A stretch of 7,262 nucleotides of DNA from Thermoanaerobaculaceae bacterium (lineage in GTDB: Bacteria; Acidobacteriota; UBA4820): assembly GCA_012798145.1 (NCBI GenBank), contig JAAZNT010000252.1, positions 1 through 7,262 of the forward strand, read 5' to 3'. Under the pieces are notes generated by a model, which worked only from the letters and a program-made list of their open reading frames with translations, ran no database searches and was not told the origin of the DNA. Positions 1 to 5,376 of the stretch are shown here, piece after piece. Both the position numbers and the translations under genes were made by a program. How positions within the stretch are numbered: position 1 is the stretch's first letter; the number at the start of each line of letters is the position of its first letter.

Positions 1-328
1 ATATCAGGCTATTACAGAGAAAAAGACAAAAGAATCCCAAAAACCAAAAAGAAATCTTTGCGATTTAATTCTAAACGCAGCCATATTCCTGCAAAAAAAG
101 ACAAAAATCATATTTTCCTCCCATTTCACCCAGTATTCCCAAACTTTTTAGACAGCCCCACATTTCTATAAACACTACTAATGCTAATAATTCTCTTTTA
201 AACAAAATCTCTTTTATCCTTTCTTGAATTTTTCCCTCATTTTTAACCTATCTTTTACACTTTTCCCCTTACTTTCCCCCTGTGGAAATCTTTCCAATAT
301 CTTTCTGAGATTTTTCACACTCAGCCAC
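1..328. other. AT-rich intergenic region without a convincing gene
   Basis: No long open frame covers this stretch. The plus strand is markedly pyrimidine-rich from about 111 to 330, with several runs of T and C, so the minus strand is purine-rich as the coding strands in this window are. On the minus strand there are only short open frames: 4-111 (35 codons with a good ribosome binding site), 214-318 (34 codons from GTG), and a stop-to-stop frame from about 230 down to 71 without an ATG near its beginning. No tRNA, clear inverted repeat or CRISPR-like array was seen. It may hold an untranslated leader or a decayed gene, or simply be spacer. Confidence 0.6.
4..111 (-). CDS. possible small hydrophobic protein (35 aa)
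   Basis: A 35-codon frame begins with ATG at 111 and ends with TGA at 4-6. A GGGAGG ribosome binding site (117-122) lies five bases upstream of the ATG, which is why it deserves mention. The product is rich in phenylalanine (start MIFVFFCRNM, end FVFFSVIA), with two hydrophobic patches around a basic middle (RIKSQR). No family is recognised. Poly-T-rich DNA readily produces Phe-rich frames, so the site and frame may be chance. It is not obviously linked to the tRNA genes, which lie on the other strand. Confidence 0.17.
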   Translation of the reverse strand: MIFVFFCRNMAAFRIKSQRFLFGFWDSFVFFSVIA

Positions 329-357
329 TTGACATATTCGTAAAGTAAAAATAGAAT
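329..357 (+). promoter_or_regulatory. sigma70-like promoter of the tRNA cluster
   Basis: A perfect TTGACA (329-334) is followed after 17 bases by TAGAAT (352-357). A perfect TATAAT overlaps it at 357-362 but would need a 22-base spacer, so TAGAAT is preferred. Transcription would begin near 364, about 10 bases before tRNA-Gln. A consensus -35 with optimal spacing is typical of strong stable-RNA promoters. Confidence 0.75.
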
Positions 358-373
358 ATAATTTAGTTCCTGC

Positions 374-449
374 TGGGGAGTAGTTCAATTGGCGGAACGC
401 CTGGCTCTGGACCAGGATGATGGGGGTTCAAGTCCTCCCTCCCCAGCCA
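374..449 (+). tRNA. tRNA-Gln (anticodon CTG)
   Basis: A complete cloverleaf is visible. The acceptor stem 374-380/439-445 has seven Watson-Crick pairs. The D stem is GTTC (383-386) with GAAC (395-398). The anticodon stem is CCTGG (400-404) with CCAGG (412-416). The T stem is 422-426/434-438 with one G-T pair, and its loop starts TTCAA. The seven-base anticodon loop is CTCTGGA with anticodon CTG at 407-409, reading CAG. The discriminator is G446 and the CCA (447-449) is encoded. The first pair is U1-A72, a feature known to mark tRNA-Gln for the GatCAB amidotransferase in bacteria lacking glutaminyl-tRNA synthetase. Position 37 is G rather than the more usual A. It is the first gene of a two-tRNA cluster. 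Confidence 0.96.
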
Positions 450-453
450 TTTT

Positions 454-528
454 GGCCCGTTCGTTCAGCGGTTAGGACGCCGGCCTCTCACGCCGGTAAC
501 ACGGGTTCGAGTCCCGTACGGGCTACCA
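454..528 (+). tRNA. tRNA-Glu (anticodon CTC)
   Basis: It lies four bases after tRNA-Gln, so both are surely on one precursor. The acceptor stem is GGCCCGT (454-460) with ACGGGCT (518-524); six pairs are Watson-Crick or A-U and the terminal one is a G1-U72 wobble. The anticodon stem is CCGGC (480-484) with GCCGG (492-496), around loop CTCTCAC with anticodon CTC at 487-489, reading GAG. The T loop is TTCGAGT, the discriminator is A525, and the CCA (526-528) is encoded. No terminator follows. The next gene begins 31 bases downstream on the same strand. Confidence 0.96.
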
Positions 529-558
529 TCAATTGTTATTTTTCGTTGGAGTTCTTTT

Positions 559-1110
559 ATGTTGAAAAAAAATTTTTTTATTGCTGTTTTAACTGTTCTT
601 TTTGCATTCCCAATTTTCTGCTCTCTTGATTATCTATTTGAGGATTACTTCTTAAGTGCCAAAAAATGTTTGCAGGCTTTTGATGAAAATTACAGGGAAA
701 ATTGTATGTGGGGAAATGTTGAAACTCTCAAAAACGCGCTGAATCAAAAATCCGAAAGAATGAAAGAATCATCTTTTAAAATTTATTGCTGCAGTTTTTT
801 TAGAAACGAAGGAAGAAGAATTTTGAGCGTCAACGACCCTTTTTCAGTTGAAAAAACCGGAGATTATGTTCTGACAATTGTAAATGGAAATCCTCTTGAC
901 AAAAAGAGCAAAGCAAAAATTGTTAAACTCTCGCTTTGGGATGGAAAAAAATCACAAAGAATATTTGAGGAAAGAGATCTTCCTGCCCAAGAAATTATTA
1001 CATCAGTCGTCAAACTTGAAAAAGAAAAGAATTACTCTTTAATTCTTGAGGAAATTGAACCAATTCCGGCTTATTTGACTATTATCGTTTCTGATAAAAA
1101 AATTGATTGA
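559..1110 (+). CDS. small exported protein of unknown function
   Basis: I do not recognise this 183-residue protein. The ATG at 559 is preceded by TTGGAG (546-551) at good spacing. Residues 1-21 form a signal peptide: two lysines, a hydrophobic core, then FPIFC before SLD. The Cys has no canonical lipobox before it (Phe at -1), so a signal peptidase I site is more likely than lipidation. Residues 22-75 look helical and charged. Residues 98-178 alternate as in a beta sandwich (GDYVLTIVNG early, AYLTIIVS at the end). Cysteines at 21, 37, 49, 77 and 78 could form periplasmic disulfides. The gene starts 31 bases after tRNA-Glu with no terminator or clear promoter between, so it may be expressed by read-through of the tRNA transcript. 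The 46-base gap to the next gene contains a candidate promoter. Confidence 0.8.
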   Translation: MLKKNFFIAVLTVLFAFPIFCSLDYLFEDYFLSAKKCLQAFDENYRENCMWGNVETLKNALNQKSERMKESSFKIYCCSFFRNEGRRILSVNDPFSVEKTGDYVLTIVNGNPLDKKSKAKIVKLSLWDGKKSQRIFEERDLPAQEIITSVVKLEKEKNYSLILEEIEPIPAYLTIIVSDKKID

Positions 1111-1137
1111 TTAAAAAACAAATTTTGGGTTTATAAT
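1107..1137 (+). promoter_or_regulatory. candidate promoter of the 131-aa exported protein gene
   Basis: A perfect TATAAT (1132-1137) lies 19 bases after TTGATT (1107-1112). The -35 box overlaps the stop codon of the preceding gene. Transcription would start near 1144, leaving a leader of only about 13 bases that is nearly all ribosome binding site (TAGGAGG, 1145-1151). The -10 box is convincing; the -35 and the long spacer are less so. Confidence 0.5.
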
Positions 1138-1156
1138 ATTAGTGTAGGAGGCAAAA

Positions 1157-1552
1157 ATGAAAAGAGTATTTTTTGTCGTTTTGTTGTTTGTCGCTTTTTT
1201 GGTCTTTGGAAGAATAGGCGGACCTTCTGCCATTCATGGATACATAACTTCCATTGACATTCAAAAGGAAATTACAACTGCAACAATCTCTGTGAAGGAT
1301 ATTCCCGCCGCTGAAATAGCAACAAAGGTTAAGCCCGGAATGTCTGTAAAAATAATCCACTCAATAGAAACGGCGCAGTTTAGACTCCCGATTGGAAGAA
1401 TATTAAGCGTCAAAGATGGAATAGTTACAGTGGCAATAGACCAGTCTTTGCTTGACAAGGAATTTGAAAACCCTTACACTCAGGAAAAAATAAAGGTAAG
1501 AACTTTGTTTGAGGTAGGGGCTGAAGTTTCTATTTCGGTGGAATCAACTTAA
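1157..1552 (+). CDS. small exported beta-rich protein of unknown function
   Basis: A 131-residue protein of no family I can name. The ATG at 1157 follows a perfect TAGGAGG (1145-1151). Residues 1-18 are a signal peptide or membrane anchor (MKRVFFVVLLFVAFLVFG) without a clear AxA cleavage site or lipobox Cys; the mature part has no cysteine. The rest is predicted beta-rich and resembles two related halves: GYITSIDIQKEITTATISV (residues 28-46) and GRILSVKDGIVTVAID, both of the form glycine, strand, turn, strand. This pattern is seen in OB- or SH3-like small barrels and in the C-terminal part of some envelope assembly proteins, but that is only a fold impression. The protein should act outside the cytoplasmic membrane. 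A YitT-family gene follows after 53 bases, separated by a weak hairpin. Confidence 0.8.
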   Translation: MKRVFFVVLLFVAFLVFGRIGGPSAIHGYITSIDIQKEITTATISVKDIPAAEIATKVKPGMSVKIIHSIETAQFRLPIGRILSVKDGIVTVAIDQSLLDKEFENPYTQEKIKVRTLFEVGAEVSISVEST

Positions 1553-1572
1553 GTTATCACAAGTTGATTTTT
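1542..1572 (+). terminator. weak hairpin over the stop codon, possible attenuator
   Basis: AATCAACTT (1542-1550) and AAGTTGATT (1561-1569) form a perfect nine-base stem with a ten-base loop, and the T run continues to 1572. Only two pairs are G-C, and the left arm contains the last sense codons and the first base of the TAA stop of the 131-aa protein gene, so translating ribosomes would disrupt it. It may be a weak terminator or attenuator before the YitT gene, or chance. Confidence 0.3.
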
Positions 1573-1605
1573 GCAATTCAAAAGAGTGATCCTCTGGAGG
1601 AATAG

Positions 1606-2487
1606 ATGTATCTTGCCCTTAAAAGATTTGCTCATTTAAAAAAATACAAGGCGTTGGAGGATTACCTTGAATTGACAGCCGGCTCTTTGGTTGTCGCTCT
1701 TGGCGTAGCAATGTTTCTCCTGCCAAACAAGGTTATTTCAGCGGGGGTCACCGGGATCGCTATGATTCTTGAAATTCTTTTCAAATTTCCAACAGGCACT
1801 GCCAATTTCATTCTAAACATTCCTCTTTTATTGATGGGAATAAAGTGGGGAGGAGGATTCAAGGTTCTATTCAGAACGATTTACGCAGTTTTTGTAATGT
1901 CGCTTGGTATTGATCTTTTTACAGCGATAATTCCGCCGGTGACAGGAGACCCTTTTGTTTACTGCCTTTTCGGCGGACTTCTTGATGGAATAGGAATAGG
2001 ACTTGTCTTGAGAGCGCAGGGTACTACCGGCGGAACGGACATAATCGCTCAACTTCTTTACCGCTATCAAAGGATTTCATTTGCTTCAACTTTTTTGTTC
2101 AGCAACACGGTTATTCTTTTAGCGGCAATACCAATTGTTGGAATAGTCCCCATACTATACGCTCTTGTAGTCAACTATATTTCTTCGAGGATCCTTGACA
2201 CTGTTCAGGAAGGACTCGGGTATTCAAGGGCTGTTTATGTTGTAACAGAAAAAGTGGATAAATTGAAAGAAGCAATAATTAATGAACTTGACAGAGGGCT
2301 AACGATATTTGAAGCAACGGGAGGATTTTCTGGAAAGCCAAAACCGGTTCTTTATGTTGTTGTTTCAAGGTCGCAAATTTCAAGATTGAAAAGAATTATA
2401 GCGGAAACGGATGAAGATGCTTTTGTTGTTGTGACTGAAGCCCACGAAGTTTTGGGTGAAGGATTCAAGCCAATAAGCGAGAATTAA
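1606..2487 (+). CDS. YitT family membrane protein (DUF161 plus DUF2179)
   Basis: This 293-residue protein has the full YitT layout. Residues about 20-205 are the membrane domain with five or six hydrophobic segments, including the family signatures NKVISAGVTGIA (41-52), FGGLLDGIGIGLVLRAQGTTGGTDI (near 122-146, core GTTGGTDI) and a final segment near 180-197. Residues about 225-288 are the cytoplasmic DUF2179 domain, with RGLTIFEATGGFSGK (230-244), DAFVVVTEAHEVLGEGF (271-287) and a run of strands between. The length is normal for the family. The cellular role and any substrate of YitT proteins are not firmly established. The start at 1606 is fixed by TGGAGG (1595-1600). The gene probably shares a transcript with the upstream exported protein. 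Its stop codon overlaps that of the convergent gene at 2484. Confidence 0.93.
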   Translation: MYLALKRFAHLKKYKALEDYLELTAGSLVVALGVAMFLLPNKVISAGVTGIAMILEILFKFPTGTANFILNIPLLLMGIKWGGGFKVLFRTIYAVFVMSLGIDLFTAIIPPVTGDPFVYCLFGGLLDGIGIGLVLRAQGTTGGTDIIAQLLYRYQRISFASTFLFSNTVILLAAIPIVGIVPILYALVVNYISSRILDTVQEGLGYSRAVYVVTEKVDKLKEAIINELDRGLTIFEATGGFSGKPKPVLYVVVSRSQISRLKRIIAETDEDAFVVVTEAHEVLGEGFKPISEN

Positions 2488-3047
2488 AGGCGTATATTAT
2501 TTACTGTAACGCTCAAATCTCTAAGCTTTTGAATCAACAAATAGACGCTTTCGACACTGCCTTCTATTTTCCCATCACCTGTTAATTCGTATGAATGCTC
2601 CGGAGCGTAGAGTTCTATTCTTTCTTTTTTGTCTCTTTCAATTTCTTTCAGTTCTCTGTCAAAAGATATTTTGATTTCTTTTTGCTCAGTAAGCAATTTC
2701 TTTACTTCTTTTCCTCTTTTTGAGTCATATATTTTAACTTCAAAAAAAGCCTTCATCTTTGAGTGCTTCTTCTTAGATTTTTCTTCGCAAACAAAACCCT
2801 CTTTTTTTAAAGCAGAGATGGATTCTTTAAAGAGCTCCTCTTTGCTCTCCAATACTAAAAGATGAATAATTTCTTCTGCGGGGTGAAGAAACTCTGTTAT
2901 AACCTCTTTAAAACTTTCCCGTTCAATTTCTTCCCTCTCAAGATTCAATATAAGAGAATTATCTCCTTTTCCCCTGAAATATCCTCTTATAAAGCCCTCT
3001 GTCACTCCCTTCTGGGCGAGCAGAATAAATTCTGTGTAAGATTCCAT
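2484..3047 (-). CDS. charged cytoplasmic protein of unknown function, last gene of operon
   Basis: A 187-residue protein without signal peptide or membrane segment, very rich in lysine and glutamate; I do not recognise the family. It looks like two alpha/beta halves. Residues 5-90 contain a strand-helix pattern ending GFVCEEK. Residues 98-180 start with the strand MKAFFEVKIYD, pass a helix (KRGKEVKKLLTEQ), then the strand RIELYAPEHSYELTGDGKI and a last helix (ESVYLLIQKLRDL). This resembles two ferredoxin-like or ACT-like folds, but no signature motif supports a name. The ATG at 3047 lies eight bases from AGGAGG (3056-3061), 12 bases after the antiporter stop, so it is the third gene of the operon. 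The gene ends in a four-base overlap with the convergent YitT gene, and no terminator is visible. Confidence 0.83.
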   Translation of the reverse strand: MESYTEFILLAQKGVTEGFIRGYFRGKGDNSLILNLEREEIERESFKEVITEFLHPAEEIIHLLVLESKEELFKESISALKKEGFVCEEKSKKKHSKMKAFFEVKIYDSKRGKEVKKLLTEQKEIKISFDRELKEIERDKKERIELYAPEHSYELTGDGKIEGSVESVYLLIQKLRDLSVTVNNIRL

Positions 3048-3055
3048 TGCTCATT

Positions 3056-3061
3056 CCTCCT
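3056..3061 (-). promoter_or_regulatory. ribosome binding site overlapping antiporter stop codon
   Basis: On the minus strand the antiporter stop TAG (3060-3062) is part of TAGGAGG. The ribosome binding site of the next gene therefore starts inside the stop codon, eight bases from its ATG. Another ATG at 3052-3054 is only one base from the site and in a different frame, so it is not used. The arrangement favours reinitiation by terminating ribosomes. Confidence 0.8.
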
Positions 3062-4487
3062 ATAAAAAGATATACTCAACAAGGAAAAAAAGCGGTATCA
3101 GGAACGGTATAGACCACTTAAATATGTAGCCAAGAAAAGAGGGCATTTTAACACCGTTTTCTTCCGCTATTGATTTCACCATAAAATTGGGAGCGTTGCC
3201 AATGTAAGTGTTTGCTCCCATAAAAACAGCCCCTATCGATATTGCCTCAAGGAAAAGTTCGTTGTTCTGAATTAATTCCTTAATCGCCTGCTTTTCAGCA
3301 ACTCCCGGTGAAAAATGCCCAAGAGCCATATTCAAGAATGTCAGATATGTTGGCGCGTTGTCAAGAAATGAAGACAACATACCGGTAAGCCAGAAAAATT
3401 GGTATGGCTCGTGAAGTCCTCCTACAAGAAAAGCAAGGTGTCCTTTGTCGCCGGCTTTCAAAACTGCAAGCGGAGCAATCATCGTAGCAAAAATTGCCGC
3501 AAAAAGTATTGCGACCTCCTTCATTGGCTCCCAATTAAATCCATTCGATTCTCGAAAATCTTTAGGAGTAACTTTTAGCGACGCTATTCCGATAATTATT
3601 GTTGCTATTTCTCTGATTAAATCTTGATATTCAAGATGAACAGAAAAGAAAGAAATATATCCTAAATGAAATGTCCCGGAAAAGAGGACGCTTCCTATAA
3701 TTCCAAGAAGAAAAAGGAAATTGTAAGTTCCCATTATCTTGAATGGCTCTCTTCTTTTTTTTGTTTGGCTTTTTAAAACTGCGTAAAGATTCTCTTTTCT
3801 GAAGTAATAGGAATCAAGCAGGAAAAACACACCTAAAAGCATAAGTGATGCAAAAACCAATGGTAAGAACAGTTTGAAGGTCCAGAAAAAGGGGACTCCG
3901 TGTAAAAAGCCGAGAAATAAAGGCGGGTCTCCAAGCGGAGTGAGAGAACCTCCTATGTTAGCCACAAGAAAAATAAAGAAAATGACGGCGTGTGTTTTGT
4001 ATTTTCTTTTTTCATTCGCTCTTAAAAGCGGTCTTATTAAAAGCATTGCCGCGCCGGTTGTTCCCATAAATGACGCAAGAACCGTCCCAACAGCAATCAA
4101 AATTGTATTGAAAAAAGGCGTACCAACAATGCTTCCTTTAAAAACAATTCCCCCTGAAACTGTGAACAAGCCCCAAAGCAAAATCAAAAAAGGAACATAG
4201 TCAAGAAGAAAAATGTGGAGAACTTCCAACACCGCTGTGTCTTTGTAGGCAATTAAAAATGGAATTATAAAGGATACTCCCCAAAATAGAGCCACAAGGG
4301 GGTATCTTTTATGCCAGAAATGTGGAAAGAAAAGAGGAAATAGAGAGATAGAAAGCAATATTCCTGCAAAAGGCAGAATTGAATACAACGGCAGAATTTC
4401 GCCAAGTTTGTTCTCTTCCCCGCAATAGGCAGAAAAAGAACCGACAAAAATAAAGATCAGGAAGAGTGCTGTTTTGTAAAATCTCAT
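3060..4487 (-). CDS. ion-transporter superfamily antiporter, NhaD/CitMHS-like
   Basis: A 475-residue polytopic membrane protein with about 11-13 hydrophobic segments. It belongs to the ion transporter (ArsB/NhaD, citrate transporter) superfamily. Two pseudo-symmetric motif pairs support this: MGTTGAAMLLIRPLLRAN (141-158) and ANIGGSLTPLGDPPLFLG (176-193) in the first half, then FLDNAPTYL (374-382) and GANTYIGNAPNFM (424-436) in the second. Proteins of this type are usually annotated as sodium:proton antiporters or putative citrate transporters; the substrate cannot be decided here. The N-terminus looks like an added signal peptide (residues 1-22, ending SFSAYC, then GEENK) before the first core helix at about 33-55. 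The start ATG at 4487 overlaps the TGA of the upstream gene as ATGA and has only a poor ribosome binding site, so translation is probably coupled. The charged orphan gene follows after 12 bases. Confidence 0.9.
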   Translation of the reverse strand: MRFYKTALFLIFIFVGSFSAYCGEENKLGEILPLYSILPFAGILLSISLFPLFFPHFWHKRYPLVALFWGVSFIIPFLIAYKDTAVLEVLHIFLLDYVPFLILLWGLFTVSGGIVFKGSIVGTPFFNTILIAVGTVLASFMGTTGAAMLLIRPLLRANEKRKYKTHAVIFFIFLVANIGGSLTPLGDPPLFLGFLHGVPFFWTFKLFLPLVFASLMLLGVFFLLDSYYFRKENLYAVLKSQTKKRREPFKIMGTYNFLFLLGIIGSVLFSGTFHLGYISFFSVHLEYQDLIREIATIIIGIASLKVTPKDFRESNGFNWEPMKEVAILFAAIFATMIAPLAVLKAGDKGHLAFLVGGLHEPYQFFWLTGMLSSFLDNAPTYLTFLNMALGHFSPGVAEKQAIKELIQNNELFLEAISIGAVFMGANTYIGNAPNFMVKSIAEENGVKMPSFLGYIFKWSIPFLIPLFFLVEYIFL

Positions 4488-5356
4488 AGTAATTTTTTTC
4501 TCATTCTGTCTGTGGTTCTTTCAGAGATGAAAAGGTCAAGGAAAAGTTTATAATTGCCTTCGCTGTCTTTCTTCCAGATATGGATGAAACTACCTTGGGC
4601 TGTTATTGTGGGACCGCCTGTTTTTGCGCTGCCTAAAAACATTACAAGATCTCTGCTTTTTGAACTTATGCTCTTTTTTGGCTTTCCCGTAATGTATCCC
4701 CTTTCTGCTACAGATTTAATGAATACGCCTTTTTTTCCTTTTTCAAGCATTGCGTCGCTTCTTATTTTTATTACATCATCATCGGCAAATTCGTTGTAAA
4801 TTTTTGCCCAGCCATAGTCTTTCAAAATGCTGAAGAATTCTTCTTCTTTTTTGGAGGCGCTTTGAGATGGCTTTCTTTCAGAAGATAACTCTATTTTTTC
4901 TGTGGTTTTGCTCTTTTGAAAAGCAATTTGAGGCGGAAGAACAGTTTTGGAGTGGATAATTATTTTCCACTGCAGGCCTATCTTTTTCCAAACATTAAGA
5001 TAGTTTCCCCACATCCCCAATGTTCCTTCCCCTTCTTTCCAAGAACCTACTGAAAAGCCAAAATCGCCAGAGGAAGAGACAACCATTTTAGAAGGATAAA
5101 ATTCCATTTTTCTTCCATCTTCAAGCCCGTTAAACCATTCCTTGAAGCCAATTGAACTGCTCTGAACAATTGTCGTTTGGTTTGAACCGAAAATAGCGAA
5201 TGCTTCTTTGATTCCGGCGCTTTTTATTGTTTCGCAGAATTTTTCTTCAGAAACAAAAAAATTGTCTTCATCTGTTTCATTATCTTCACAAAAAGCAGGG
5301 ACAGTAAACATAACAGCAAGGCAGAAAACTATCAGAAGAAAATTCTTAAATCTCAT
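4484..5356 (-). CDS. exported protein with two tandem NTF2/DUF4440-like domains
   Basis: A 290-residue protein. Residues 1-23 are a signal peptide (basic start MRFKN, hydrophobic core, then VPAFC before EDNETDED), so the mature protein is periplasmic or extracellular. Two similar domains follow. Domain 1 (about 35-142) contains SGDFGFSVGSWK (96-107) and GNYLNVWKKIGLQWKIIIHS (117-136). Domain 2 (about 170-283) contains SRDLVMFLGSAKTG (234-247) and GSFIHIWKKDSEGNYKLFLD (255-274). The pattern 'G-x-[FY]-[LI]-x-[VI]-W-K-K ... [WY]-K' is typical of DUF4440/SnoaL-like members of the NTF2-like superfamily, and its recurrence shows an internal duplication. A Ser/Lys-rich linker (143-171) joins the two. 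NTF2-like folds bind small ligands or act as enzymes; no catalytic residues can be assigned here. Start: GGAGG (5363-5367), six bases from the ATG. It is first in the operon, overlapping the antiporter by four bases. Confidence 0.87.
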   Translation of the reverse strand: MRFKNFLLIVFCLAVMFTVPAFCEDNETDEDNFFVSEEKFCETIKSAGIKEAFAIFGSNQTTIVQSSSIGFKEWFNGLEDGRKMEFYPSKMVVSSSGDFGFSVGSWKEGEGTLGMWGNYLNVWKKIGLQWKIIIHSKTVLPPQIAFQKSKTTEKIELSSERKPSQSASKKEEEFFSILKDYGWAKIYNEFADDDVIKIRSDAMLEKGKKGVFIKSVAERGYITGKPKKSISSKSRDLVMFLGSAKTGGPTITAQGSFIHIWKKDSEGNYKLFLDLFISERTTDRMRKKLL

Positions 5357-5376
5357 CTTATACCTCCAAAATAGTT

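Noticed and set aside
357..362. Perfect TATAAT as the -10 box of the tRNA promoter
   Set aside because: The distance to TTGACA would be 22 bases; the overlapping TAGAAT at 352-357 gives the ideal 17.
417..629. 70-codon plus-strand open frame
   Set aside because: It runs through both tRNA genes and into the 559-1110 gene in another frame.
559..630. Lipoprotein signal with Cys21 as lipidated residue
   Set aside because: The residues before Cys (P-I-F) do not fit the lipobox; kept only as part of the aromatic-Cys pattern.
2476..2513. Possible terminator hairpin at the convergent junction (GCGT/ACGC)
   Set aside because: Only four pairs, a long loop and no T run on either strand.
3052..3054. 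Alternative ATG (minus strand) for the charged orphan
   Set aside because: It lies one base from the ribosome binding site and in a different frame from the 187-codon gene.
3874..4200. 108-codon plus-strand open frame
   Set aside because: It is antisense to the conserved antiporter core and looks like a shadow frame.
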